Assembly: GCF_041296265.1 (NCBI RefSeq)
Contig: NC_091684.1
Location: 105,368,501-105,432,500 of the forward strand
Source of the DNA: Equus caballus
Lineage: Eukaryota; Chordata; Mammalia; Perissodactyla; Equidae
DNA: 64,000 nucleotides
Direction: 5' to 3'
Both the position numbers and the translations under genes were made by a program. Below, piece after piece: positions 47,061 through 58,845 of the stretch. The notes under the pieces were generated by a model. It was not told the DNA's origin. It searched no databases and worked only from the letters and a program-made list of their open reading frames with translations. Every line of letters begins with the position of its first letter. Within the stretch, counting starts at the first letter, position 1.

Positions 47061-49114
47061 CGGGGCGGCAGAATGAAGCGAGTGAAGGACGAGGCTGGGT
47101 TCTGAGTAGGGGGCCCACATCTTCAGCCTTGGCCCTGAAGAAGGGCATGCCTTCCTTCTCCGAGACTTCCGGTTCCCCGCCTCCATTGCCAGCCTTTCTC
47201 CTCCGTGAACCCAGCGTGAGGGTCCTGCTCAGCGGGCGCTGGGGCTCCTGGCCTGTGGCAAAGGGTCAGCAGAACTGCGGGGCAGAGGCTCCGGGAGAGC
47301 TCAGGTGGTGGTGCTGGAGCCGGGGCCAGCCAGCCCAGCCAAGGCCAGGAAATGGACGGCTGGACCGGCTTGTCCTGCTGGGCCGGGTCCCAGCCCAGGT
47401 GTCCGTCTAGCCGGCCTTCAGCCTTGGCACCCACAAGCATCCATCCTCCTGTGATGGCACTTGTCCCAGGTGCGGGGCCAAGGAGCTGGGTCCAGCCCTG
47501 CCCCACGGGGCTTCCACTCGGGCCATCTCTGCTCTGTTCCTCATCTGACTCACCTGTCGACAGGGGGGATGTCTGTGGCGATGTGCTGCTGGGTCAGGTG
47601 ATCACCTCTGGGCCTCAGTGTGCCAGTGACACCAGGTTCACCCCCTCCTTCCTGTCATCGGAGGAGGCGCTGGCTTGTTCACGAGTGTGGCAGACACTTC
47701 TTGTTGCCCACCCGGGGTCTGTTTCAGCCTCTGTTCTTTCTTCCTTAATGACGAGACCCTGTGTTATTGTGGGTGGTGATCTGCCCAGCTGAAAAGCCTC
47801 AGTTCCCAGCCTCGCTTGCAGGTGGAACGGCCCCTGAGGTGTTGGTGGAGGTGTTGGACGGGGCTTCCGGGAAAGCTGCTTAAAGCAGAGAGGTGCGGTC
47901 CTGTGGCTCTGCCCTCTTATATTCTCTTCCTACCTGGACAACAGACACTTGAGCAACCAGTTTGTGAGCCTGAGGCAACGTCAAGGACAGAATCACACAG
48001 TAAGGATGGTGGAGCAAAAAGAAGCCTGAGGCCTTGATGACTACGTGGAAGTGCCACACTGGCCCAGCATGTGTACCCTGGAATTTCTTCATTGTGACAG
48101 AAAATAAATCACCATCCGGTTTAGGTTGCTGTCATGTTGGGGGTGTGCTGTGAGCAGCCCAACACGACAATTCCTGTCCACGAGGGTGAAGTTCCTAGGG
48201 TGTCGTCGTCGACAGTGGGGCCACGTGAGCTGGATGGCAGATCGCTTAAGTGAATTCACGTCAGACTCAATGTTCCCGCAGATGGATGGACGGACGTTCA
48301 CCTGGAAGAAGGTTCTAGTGATGTGCCACCAGCTCTCTTCCGAGCCTCGTGATGAGCAACATTATGATCTTGAGTGAAGACGTGAACCGATCTAATTTGG
48401 GGTAAGATCCAAACCCAAGAAGTAAACAGGGTAACAGCCAGGATCCCAAGAGATCCTAACAAAGTCGGGGGGGGGGGCAGGGGGGAAGGACACATTTGTG
48501 GGGTGACTGATGGCAACTAGACTTTTGATGGTGAACACGCTACAGTCCACACAGAAATTGGAATATCATGATGTACACGTGAAACAATAAAAGTAAATAA
48601 AGAGATCCTGACAGACCAGAAAAACCCGTCAGCTCTAGCAAGGTGGGGTCAGCAGGGCCCTGTGCCCTCCCAGCTCAGGGTCAGGGGCATCCCGTGCCCA
48701 GCAGCCGTGTGGAAAGTCATTGTCTCCAGGCATCAAGGTGTGGAAACAATGGTGACCCCGTACCCCCTCACTGGATCAGGAGGCCTGACCCCCAGGAGGG
48801 ATGGTCTCCTGTTCCCCTGGCAGAGCAGGCCACACGTGCAGTAAGTGGTCAGCTGGGGGCACAGTTGATGAGGGGTGGGGACCTACCAGGCTCAGGGGGG
48901 CAGAGGCTGGTGAAGCCAGGTCACCAAAGAAATGGTGGAGGGACTTGGGGATGTTTGGTCCAAAAAGGAAAACACTAGGGGATGTGACAGTTGTCTCCTG
49001 ACGGCCCAGGGAAACACTCCAGGGAGAGTCCAAAGAACTTTCTAGGCTTGGATGGGCCCTCCTGTGAGGGAGTGAGGGGCCTGTTCCTAGAGATGATCAA
49101 GAAGAGGCCAGTCA

Positions 49115-49346
49115 GGGGCTGGCCCTGTGGCCAAGTGGTTAAGTTCGCGCACTCCGCTGCAGGCGGCCCAGTGTTTCGTTGGTTCGAATCCTGGGTGTGG
49201 ACATGGCACTGCTCATCAGACCACGGTGAGGCAGCGTCCCACATACCACAACTAGAAGGACCCACAACGAAGAATATACAACTATGTACGGGGTGCTTTG
49301 GGGAGAAAAAGGAAAAAATAAAATCTTTAAAAAAAAAAAAAAAAAA
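49115..49346 (+). mobile_element. ERE SINE (equine tRNA-derived), young copy
   Basis: Head 'ggggctggccctgtggccaa', tRNA-like 'ttggttcgaatcctgggtgt', 'ataccacaactagaaggacc' and a long A-tail. It is the same subtype as the copy at 13,994-14,250. A perfect 15-bp duplication, AAGAAGAGGCCAGTC, flanks it at 49,099-49,113 and 49,347-49,361. Confidence 0.95.
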
Positions 49347-50363
49347 AAGAAGAGGCCAGTCGGCGAGTCATGAGAGGCATGTCCCCGGGCTGGAGTGGAT
49401 GGCTGGCACCACCCCTGCCGACACTGGCAGGCTCCAGAGACTAGGGGCTTGGGCCTGAGGGTCCCCGAGGTCCTTGCAGAGCCCAGGCCAAGAATCAGGG
49501 CGAGGACGGGGCCGCCTCCTGGGGTCCTGGGCAGTGTCAGGGCAAGGGGCCTCAGGGCCTCCAGGGGGACGAGCACAGTGTGTGGACTTGCAGGTGTGCA
49601 GCACCACACACACCCTTCTCTGCACCTGAAGCTCTGGCACAGCTAGGGTGGCTCTCAGCTGGGCCACCAGGCCCCTGGGACCCTCGGCTCGGCCTGCCGT
49701 GTGGCACGTAGCAGGTGCTGTGAGGTGGGCAGTGTCCGTGTCAGCATCCCTCTCACAGGTGATGGAACTGGGGCCTCTGCCCGTCGTCCCCTGTTGTGTC
49801 CCAAGCCCTGGCCCTGACCAGCAGCCAAGTGGAGAGGCCGAGGCCAGGCTGGCCACAAGGTGACCCTTAGCTTGGGCCTGTGGGGGGCTGGCTGGGCTCG
49901 GGTCAGCCCGTATGGGGCCAGCACAGCCCTGTTCCCGGGGGTCTGCCTGCTCCACTCTTGGGGGGGCAGTGCAGGCCGGCGCAGGCTGGGATGGGAGCCC
50001 TCTGGGCCTGGCCCTCCCTTCCCCTGGGTCCCTCTCAGGCCCAGGGGGCGCCCAGGCCGTGGGAACCCAGAGTTGGGGGGGCCGTGGGCCGCAGGAGCAC
50101 GTGCTCTTCTCGTCACAGCGAGTGTGTGGCCACCTTCACACCTCCGCTCTGCCTGTGGACACAAGGCCACCACCTCCAGGGCAGAAGGTGTCGACTTGGG
50201 AAAGTGGGTGTGCAGGGGCCTCCAGGACGCCAGGCCCTCAGAGCCTGGAGCACGCTTCTGGGCTGGGAGGGGGTGCTGCAGGTCCCCACCCGGGAGGCCC
50301 AGGGGAGAGCAGGCCTGTGTCCCTGGGATGGGGGGGCGGTGGGGGAAGACAGGGGCCTGGATG

Positions 50364-50383
50364 GGGTTAGGGTTAGGGTTAGG
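50364..50383. repeat. Short interstitial telomere-type repeat
   Basis: GGGTTA is repeated three times plus a partial unit. It is short and isolated, and lies 80 bases before the minisatellite. Confidence 0.8.
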
Positions 50384-50465
50384 CGGCGAGGTCCCCAGAC
50401 ATTCTGAGGAAGGGGATGGGCTGGGAGGTGAAGAGCAGGAGGCAGAATGCCAGTCAGGAGAAGCG

Positions 50466-50702
50466 TCACATGAGGGCCAGGCACCAGGAGGGGGCATCAC
50501 GTGAGGGCAGGGCACCAGGAGGGGGTGTCACATCAGGATGGGGGCACCAGGAGGGGGTGTCACATGAGGGCAGTGGCACCAGGAGGGGTGTCACGTGAGG
50601 GCCAGGGCACCAGGAGGGGGTGTCACATGAGGGCAGGGGCACCAGGAGGGGGTGTCACATGAGGGCAGGGGCACCAGGAGGGGCGTCACATGAGGGCTGG
50701 GG
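50466..50702. repeat. Minisatellite, ~31-32-bp unit, about 7.5 copies
   Basis: The tandem unit begins TCACATGAGGGCAGGGGCAC and ends CAGGAGGGGGTG. Each copy carries CACATG, CACGTG or a near variant, so the array is also a row of E-box-like hexamers. Unit length alternates between 31 and 32 because of the G-run. Confidence 0.9.
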
Positions 50703-51604
50703 CCGCCTGGGGCTGGGGCGGGGGCAGGGGGAGGGGGATTGGGCCCAGGAGCTCCGAGGAGAGCAAGTGGAGAAAGGTAGGGAGGATGCAGCCACTCTTG
50801 GCTGGGGAAGTGCAGGAGGGGCTGGGGACCACAGGCATGCAGGGAGCTGCCCAGCAGGCTAGGGGCGTGGGGGTGGACCCACTGCTCTGCCTCCAACAAG
50901 AAAGCTGAGCCAAGGAGGCTGGGGAGGAAGGGCCTGCCTCATGGCCACCTGGTCCAGCTCCGGGGCCCAGCAGAGGCAGCTCAGGCCTAGGGCCAGTCAC
51001 GCCCAGCTCACTGCCCATCTGAGCCTCAGTCTCATCTGGGCAATGGGTCACCTTGCTGGGAGGATGGGGGAGCACCATGTGCTCAGCACGTGAGACTCCA
51101 CACAGACTGCCTGCCTGCCCTGCTGGAGAGGGACCATCTGAGGTCCTGCTGCTCTTGGGAAGGACAAAGGGAGAGGGTAATGGTGCCCAGGCCTGCGGTC
51201 CCCAGCCCTGGGAGGAGGGCCCAGCCTCCCCGCCTCAGCTCCCAGAGCCACCAGGGGGCTTGGGCCCACCTGCTGGAATGTGCACACGCTTGGGGGCGGG
51301 GTCTGCAAAGGCTTTCTCCTCTCATCCCTCCCTCCCTCACCCATTCCTTTTTTTTTCAATTACCAAAGCCATGAATGCTTCTTACAAAAAAGTGAGAAAA
51401 TATAGGCAATCAAAAAGAAGGGAATTTTAAACGCCCCCTGTTGCACCCAGCGAGAAGCATGTGCACACGTGGGCCCGCATCTCTGCCCCCTGAGCTTTCT
51501 AGCATCCCTACAGATACATGAACAGAGACAGAGGCATTGAGAGGGCATGTCGGGGCTTTTGTTTTTCCATTTTTTGAGGCTTCTGGTATATATATTTTCT
51601 TTTT

Positions 51605-52330
51605 CTTTAGACAGCTTTATTGAGATATAATTCACATACCATACATTCTGTTTAAAGTATACAATTCAAAAGTTTTTGTGTGTTACATTTTAAACTTTTA
51701 AAAATTGTGGTAAAGTGTACATAACATAAAATTTGCCATCTTGGTCATTTTTAAGTGTGCAGCTTCAGTGGCATTAATGACCATCGTGCAACCATCACCA
51801 CTTCCATTTCCAGAACTTTCCCACCACTCTGTCCCCGTTAAGCAAGCACTCCCCTTTGCACCCTCCACCAGCCTGGGTCACCTCTAATCTTCTTCCTGCC
51901 TCTGAGAATTTGTCTGTTCTGGGAACCCCACATAAATGGAGCCATACAACACTTATCTTTTGGTGTCTGGCTATCTCCCGTAGCCTGAGGTCCTCCCTCA
52001 GGGTTCATCTCTGGTGGAGCAGGCGTCTGCCCTTCGCTCCTCCTCATGCTTGAGGACCTTCCATTGCGTGGATACACCCCGTTCTGCTTCTCCATTCATC
52101 CGTCCGTGGATGTTTGGGGTGTTCCCACCTTTGGGCTCCGTGCCCGGTGCAGCTGTGAGCGCTGTTAGGACTGTCAGCTCCGGTCCTGCCTCCAGTCCCT
52201 TTGGGCCCACAGAGGGCGCGTGGTCTTGTAGCCGCTGTTCTCACCGACGTGTGGAACACTTTCCATGTCAGCAGGTACACTTCTGAAATGAGGTTCCGGA
52301 GGCCTGCCTCGTGCTCCCCGGGGGCGGGAT
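51605..52330 (-). repeat. L1 3'-UTR remnant (antisense)
   Basis: Classic antisense L1M 3' sequence: 'agctttattgagatataatt', 'aaagtgtacataacataaaa', 'gtgcaaccatcaccacttcc', 'tctgttctgggaaccccaca' and 'ccattgcgtggatacacccc'. It is the longest L1 remnant in the spacer. Confidence 0.85.
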
Positions 52331-55300
52331 GGCTGAGTAACAAGTTCTCTGCTGGGCTCTGAGTGGGTGCCACATCGGTGAGCCTGACACCTGTATTTCA
52401 AGAATTATTTTTAAATTGCACATGTAATATACAAATGCGATGTCCCTGTGAAAAATTTAAACATTACGCAAGTCTCCCTGATGACCCTCAGACCCAGACC
52501 TGCCGCCCACCCACCAGGGAGGCCTGGCTGTGATTCCAGATCTGGGGCGGCCCCCAGCCTGTGTCCGTGCGTTCACACATCTGCACACGGCAGACTCTTA
52601 CCCGGGGCGTGGTGTCATTGGATGACGTTTGATGTCGGGGTTGTGTCTTAGGTTTTTCTTTTCTCGTGTTTCGCTTGTGTCAGTGGCGTGTGTGATGGGG
52701 AAGAGTCTCCTGCAACGTGGTGCTGTTACTCGGCAGTGTGGCTTCCCTCGCACCTTGAGTCTTTTCTAATCAGGATGATTCCGACAGCAGCCCCTGTGCG
52801 AAGGGCAGCGAGCTGTTCTGAAGCCTCGGGCCAGCCTCGGGAGCCCGGAGGCGGGGTGTCGAGGCCGACCCGGTCACGGGCAGCCAGCAGCTGTACCAGG
52901 AACCTGGGGCTCAGCCAGCCTGGCCGCCTGTGGGGTCCAAAGCTGAAGTCTCCCAAGTCCCCAAGGGTGAAGAAAACGCCTTGGCTCAGGCCGAGGGCTG
53001 GACTTAGGTTTCTCCTGGGGGTCCCTCCAGAGCGAGGACTGAGCTCATCCCATCCTCAGGCTTTGGCACATACTCAGTACTGACCATGTAAAACCCTTCT
53101 CCCGCTTGATTTTGTATCCGGTCCATTTAAGCTCTGTCCCCTCCCCCTGGAGGTGCTCCACTCACCCAGGGATGCCCTGTCCCCCAGCCTCTGGCAAATG
53201 ATCCTGTGCCCAGAGGCTCCCCACTTCCCGAGGTCCTGCCTGGAGTCCCAGCTCAGTCCTGGGAGCCCTGACTCTGCTTTCTATTGGGTCTACCTAGCTC
53301 TGGGGAGGTGGGGGCGCCCTCCCTCCCTGCCCTGGGAAGGAGCTGGAGGGGCCGAGGGCTGAGCCACCCAGCGGCTTGGCGGGGCTCACCTAGTCCTGGC
53401 TCTCCCTGTGCGGTTCCGAGCATCAGCGAGGGCAGGGGGCTGAGAAGGGGCCTGACCTGTTCCTCCTGCCTAGAGAGCCCCCGCCGGTGCTTCCTGGGGG
53501 GCTGGTGTGGACAGGCCCCAAGTTGGCAGCTGAGCCGGGCCTGCAAATCTTTATCGGGGAGTCAGCCAGGGCACAGAGCCTCAGGCTGCCCCGCCGAGAG
53601 CTGTGGTCAGCTTGTGGTCTGACCCTGTTCAGCCTTTGTTCCTAGGGGCGTGTAGGGAGGCGGGGACCTGGTCCCTGCTTGGCCCCTGCCCTCCTGAGCC
53701 TGTGCCCCTTCTCTTCCCTCCTCCGGGCTCCATCTTGCTCTGCCTCTCTGCACACAGATGCAGGTTTTTCCCAGTGGACAGATGAGCAGACTGGGTTCCA
53801 GAGAGGGTCAGTGGCCTGTCTGGGGTCACACAGCCCATCACACTGACGCTGAGCCGACTTCACGCACTTCTTAAGCCAGCCCCAGCATCTCTGACACATC
53901 TACTTAGCTCCGGGTGCCCACCACCGCCTCCCCACACTGGCCCTCGCCTGGAAAAAAGGCCTCTGACTGGTAGGAGGTGGTCTGCCCTGCTCAGATCCCG
54001 AGATCCCACGTGGCTTGGCAGCGCCATCTGCTGGCTGTGGCTGGGGATTCAAGGACACTGGATGCCAGGGGTCAAGGCTCTGGCCTGAGGCTCTAACCAA
54101 GGGAGGCCATTTCAATGCCAAGATGTCCCACAGGCAGTCTGAGCCCCTGCTGCATTCTACAGCTGGGGAAACTGAGGTGCCATGTGACAAGTGTCCCCAT
54201 GTTCACATGTCTGCATCTTTGCTTTGAGCTTGTTCAGCCCCTTGACCCCGCTGTGCCTCAGTTTCCCTACGTTTCACTATAAGGCTCGACCCTCCCACAC
54301 GCACCCTGATGAGGCGAAGGAGCATAAATGTGTCTCCCCTAAGGAGAGAGGCGCTGTCTGCTCCCCAGCATCTCAGGCTGGCTCCCAGCACCCGGGAGAC
54401 CTGTCACTTCCTCCTGCGCCTTTCCGGGAGCCGCTAAACTTCCCTCCTTTCTTCCCACCCCTCCCTCCTCAGCAGCCCTCTGCCTCTGTGACTTCCACTG
54501 GCTGCGCATCCAGCTGACCCATGACCAGGATAATCAGATTAGCATGGGTCTAGAATAATCTATTCCATATGGCTTGCCAACTCAGTGGCTCCAGGAGCTA
54601 AAGGTGTGAGGAGAGGGGGTGCCCATTGGAGGGGCTCCCTGGGAGCCTGGGGGCCTTTGCTGGGGGCGGAGGGGGAGGAGGGTGGTGGGGGACAGGCTGG
54701 GAGCTTCTTGCTGGGCCCTCTGACTGCTCTGGGCTCCAGGTGGCTGCAGCCCCCTCTCCAGCCCAAGCACGGCCCCATCTATCAGAGACCCAAGGGGGCT
54801 TCACATCCAGGGTGGGGCTGGGCCGTCCCTGTGCCTTTTCCACTCTGGATAAGAGGGGGAGTGTGCGCTGTAGGGCGTGGCTTCCGGAGTGGCCGAGCTT
54901 CACAATTCGGGGGGATTCTACTGTAGACAGCTTCTCTGGCTCCATCCTCCAGAGGCTCCGGGTCAGCAGGTCCAGGCGGGTCTGGAAACCTCTTTCTTTT
55001 TACGTCTCCACGGGTCCCTGTGACTGTGGCAAGGTTTCACGGGGGCTGGAGCACTCCAGGGCATCGCCCCTGCCCCACGCGCTCACTCTCAGGGCCACCC
55101 CCAAGGAGGAAAGCAGCCCCTCGGGTCCTCCTGTAGAGACAGGGGAGGGGGCTGGGGAGGAGGAACACAGTCCTGGGCCCAGACAGAGCCCCACAGACCC
55201 CAGCTCTGCGCCCACCAGCCACGTGACAGAGAACCAGCTCTCTGCACCTCCGTTTCCTCATCGACAGGTGACAGTGACTCGCATCACAGTGTGGCTGCGA

Positions 55301-58300
55301 GCTGTGCCCCAGCCAGGCCCCAGCCCAGCGCCAGGCCCAAAGCACCTCGGGAAGCAGGGTCCACACAGTGTGAGTCCATCCTTGCAGCATCGGCACAGCA
55401 GGTTTTACTCACCCCACAACCCAGAAGCGGAGCTGGGGCCCAGAAATGGAGCATGTTACCCCGGGACACAGGGGGCACGGGGCAGGACAGGGATTCCATC
55501 CTAACCCCCACTGGCCACACTCCAGAGGGCTGTCCTCGACTGTCTAAAGGTCAGGGCGTCACAGGTAACAGTCGTTCCCCTGAAAGGGCTTCCCTCTTGG
55601 CTGGTGCCGAGCTGTGGCAGGGAGGCCCCTGGCAGGAGGGGAGCTTCCCAGGAGACGCGCCTGCAGATGCTCAGCCGGCTGGCAGGAGAGGAACCGTTTC
55701 CCTCTCCTGGGGCCTCTGGCTCCAGTGGGGACGGGATTAGGGCCTGCAAGGGGACTATTGACATAGCACCTTCGATTAGCACTCCTGTGTCAGGGGGCTG
55801 CTGGGAAATGAGGGCATCAAGGCCGGGAGGTGGGAGGGGGCAGCGCCCTGGACCAGGCTCGGCCTGAGGAACCCGGTGGGTTCCTAGCGGGAGGGCTGAG
55901 AGCCGGCCCAGCCTCAGAGGGTGCTGCCCTGTCCCACCTGCCCCCTCCCTGGCCAAGGACCCCCTGAGTGCTCCCCTCTGTCCGGCGGGGCTGCCCCAGG
56001 CCTCGTTCCCAGCCTTACACGCTGGCAGGTGGAGGCGGCTCAGGCCAGGGGAGCAGAGCCCTGGCCCAGGCACTTGTCACAACACAGGCCCCAGAGGTGT
56101 GAAGTCCTCACCCCAGCAGGAGGGCATGTGCCTGGAGAACTCATTAGCTCAGGCAGCTCCCAAAGGAAGCCACCGAGAGGCTGGTGATAAGGAGATCAAA
56201 GGCGGGGGGCCTGGAGGTCGTGAAAGGGAGGCTGGCTGACCGAGGGGGTGGGGCCCGGGCTGCAGGTTGGGGGTTCCTCCTCTGCCCCCACTTGGCTCCA
56301 TCAGGTCCTCTGACCAGAGCCTTTGCACAAACTGGGCCCAGAGACCCCAGGGGACACAGGAGGGGGAGGGACTCAAAGGTCGCACCTCCAATTTGTCAGC
56401 CTTTAGGCTGAAGACCCCAAGATTGGGGTTGGGGTGAACTCTCCCATCTGCCTGCCTCTCCTGCCATTTCTGGGGACTCTTTGCCTCCACGGTCACCCCC
56501 GGGTCTTTTGAACCCTCTCTCCACCCTGATCCCAGAGAGCCTCCTCTCATGCCGGCCCACATGTCCCCTCCTGCCCCAGGTCGCTCAGGGGCTCCCGTGG
56601 AAGTACCCAGTGAATATTGATGCTCAGGTCACAGGCCCCAGAATCCTCGGAGACGAGAGCTGAACAGTCGGCCCCCTCACATCCGGCCTCTTGTGCAGGA
56701 GATGTGCAGTTGATCTCGTGCTTAATAAAGTAAGAATTCCTCTCAGAGGGTTGTCACCCACAAACCAGTGAGGGGGCTCCCTCTGCAGGGGAGCTGGAGG
56801 CCTCAGGGGCAGGACAGGAAAGAGATTGGCTGCACCTTCTGGACTGGTTGATGTTTTGCTATTTTAACCGTGTGCGTGAATTATAGTCAATAAATAAAAG
56901 ATATGACAATAAAACAAAAGGGGGGCTGATGGCCTAGGAGGTTTTGGTCGTTCTGAGTTTTCTCAACTATCAGCTCCAAGTGGAAATCAGAGTCACGTGG
57001 GCGTTGGAGGGGTTTTTGACATGCAGAAGGTTGGCCCCGAGCACCCAGAGCACCCCCTGCCTGTCCAGCCTGCACCCCGCACCCCCTCCCGCTCGGGGGC
57101 ACAACACTCTCTCCATTCCCATCGCTTGTTCCCTCGGGTCCATGGGCTCAAAGGGCTCTGTCACGGGGCCCCAGTGCCAGGTTCCGGGCTTGGATCTGGA
57201 GCTCCGGGAAGGCCTCCACTGGCCAGACTCTGGAAGGGCAGACCCTGCTGCCAGCGGCAGGCTGAGGAGGGCCGCCCTGGGCCAGGCTCTGCTGGGAGTC
57301 TGTGGGTCCTGCGGCTGCGCCCGGGAGTGGGCTCCTCCCCTTGTCCTCAAGGGCGGGTTGGCACTGCCCCTCCTGGGTGAGGGGTGGGCATAAGCGTCCT
57401 GGGGTGCTGGGGCCGACTGCAGAGGAGGGGTATGGAAGGTGTTAGGGGAGGCCCAGGGCAGTGGAAGATAAAAGAGACAAGGGGGGCAGGCAGAGATGCC
57501 CAGGGAGAAGGTGCCAAGCCACTTGGCCTTCTCTGCCACAAACCAGCTCAGCCATCACTCTCACAGGGCTGCAAGCCATGGCAGACACAAAACAGTGGAC
57601 CCCCGGACTGAGAGAGACCCTGGGTACCACTTCTCTTAGGACGTGCTGCCAGACACCAGGTACTTCACAGTCTAGCTGGAGAAGAGACACCCACGCGTGA
57701 AGCAGCGATGGTGACCACGTGCAAACTCAACCCCTGAGGGGTCAGGCAGGCCCTGCAGATTCTCCGAGATTCCCCATGTGGACAAGCATGTTGTGTGAAA
57801 TGAGACGGTCTTGTTTCCTTTCCGATTTGTAGGCCGTTTATTTCTCTTTCCTTATTGCACAGGCTAGACCCTCTCGTACAATGTCGCGTAGGCCCGGTAA
57901 GAGCCGGCGTCCTCACCTTGCTCTGGGTGCGGGGAGAGCGTTCAGTCTTTCACTCTTCAGTATGACGGGGCTGTAGGTTCTTTGCAGACGCCTTTTATCA
58001 GGTTGAGAACGTTCCCCTCTATGCCTGGTGTCCTGAGAATTTTTATCACAGAGTGTTGAATTTTGTTAAATGCTTTTTGTGTCATTTCCACTCACAATTC
58101 ACTGGCAAAGCCCGTTTTATACCTGCCTCAAAGTGGCAAAATACGGTCTAGAGGCCAGTGGTGGCAGCTGTGGCATGAGGCCCAGCCCCTTAGCCCACCA
58201 GGTTGAGGGTGTCCTGGAGGGCGGCAGGCTTCCCTCCGGCGTTCATACCGTCCAGCAACCTGACCAGATCCGGCCAGCTTGCCGGATTCACCCGGGGCAG

Positions 58301-58772
58301 CTTCCTCATAGTGCCCCCCGCCCCAGGGAAGGGGACCTTCAGGACCAGCCAGCTTCAGAAGCAGGGCCCCACTCCCGGTCCCGACCTGATTCTACAGGCC
58401 CGGCTGCAGCATGCTTGGAGGCTCCCATTATACCATGGGAAAGGAAGATGCAAGAAAATTTAAGAATTTGCCTAAGGTCCCCAACAGGTGAAGGCAGCCC
58501 CACGCCCAGGTCCTGGACTTCCAGCTCTCTGACCTCTCTTCCTTCGACCTGCTGAGCTGGCCGGACACCCCCGCCGGCCGCGGGGCGCAGGCAGGATGTC
58601 CGAGTGGCCAGGTCTGGGGCCGACTCGAGGGCCCAGGAGGGGTCGACCTGGCGCAGCCAACAAGCTGGCATCTTCGCTTCCCCCCGACCCCCGTCGGTTC
58701 CAAGGCTCCGGCCCCGCCCCCGCCCGCCCGGAGCCCGCTTTGAAGTGCTGATGCAGCCTGGAAGAGGGCCCC

Positions 58773-58781
58773 TTCACACCT
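58773..58781 (+). promoter_or_regulatory. MESP1: T-box half-site upstream of MESP1
   Basis: TTCACACCT contains a perfect T-box half-site (TCACACCT), 65 bases upstream of the MESP1 start and just before the TATA-like site. Eomes and Brachyury are known T-box activators of Mesp1, which makes the match worth noting; on its own it is a short motif. Confidence 0.5.
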
Positions 58782-58790
58782 CGGTCTCCG

Positions 58791-58797
58791 CATAAAG
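58791..58797 (+). promoter_or_regulatory. MESP1: TATA-like box of MESP1
   Basis: CATAAAG, 49 bases before the start codon, in otherwise GC-rich promoter DNA. Confidence 0.5.
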
Positions 58798-58845
58798 CGG
58801 TCCCGGCCGCCGGCCCGCAGACCCGCCGCCGCCGCCGCCGCCGCC

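Larger units (their letters stand above)
44090..58690. other. MESP2-MESP1 intergenic spacer, no other gene recognised
   Basis: Head-to-head spacer between the two MESP promoters. It holds L1 remnants (45,640-46,520 and 51,605-52,330), a MIR near 46,870-47,060, an ERE (49,115-49,346) and a minisatellite (50,466-50,702). Elsewhere it is GC-rich unique sequence without any frame resembling a known protein. Shared enhancers for both genes would be expected here, but none can be proved from sequence alone. Confidence 0.55.

Noticed and set aside
47715-48110. Possible further old LTR or DNA-transposon remnant
   Set aside because: Some wording ('caaggacagaatcacacagt', 'gacagaaaataaatcacc') looks repeat-derived, but I could not match a family or define ends well enough to list it.
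49115-49210. tRNA gene in the ERE heads
   Set aside because: The A- and B-box-like words belong to tRNA-derived SINEs; the sequence continues into the ERE body and A-tail and does not fold as a complete tRNA by eye.
50466-50702. CRISPR-like array
   Set aside because: The units are contiguous without unique spacers, the genome is mammalian, and the pattern is an ordinary minisatellite.
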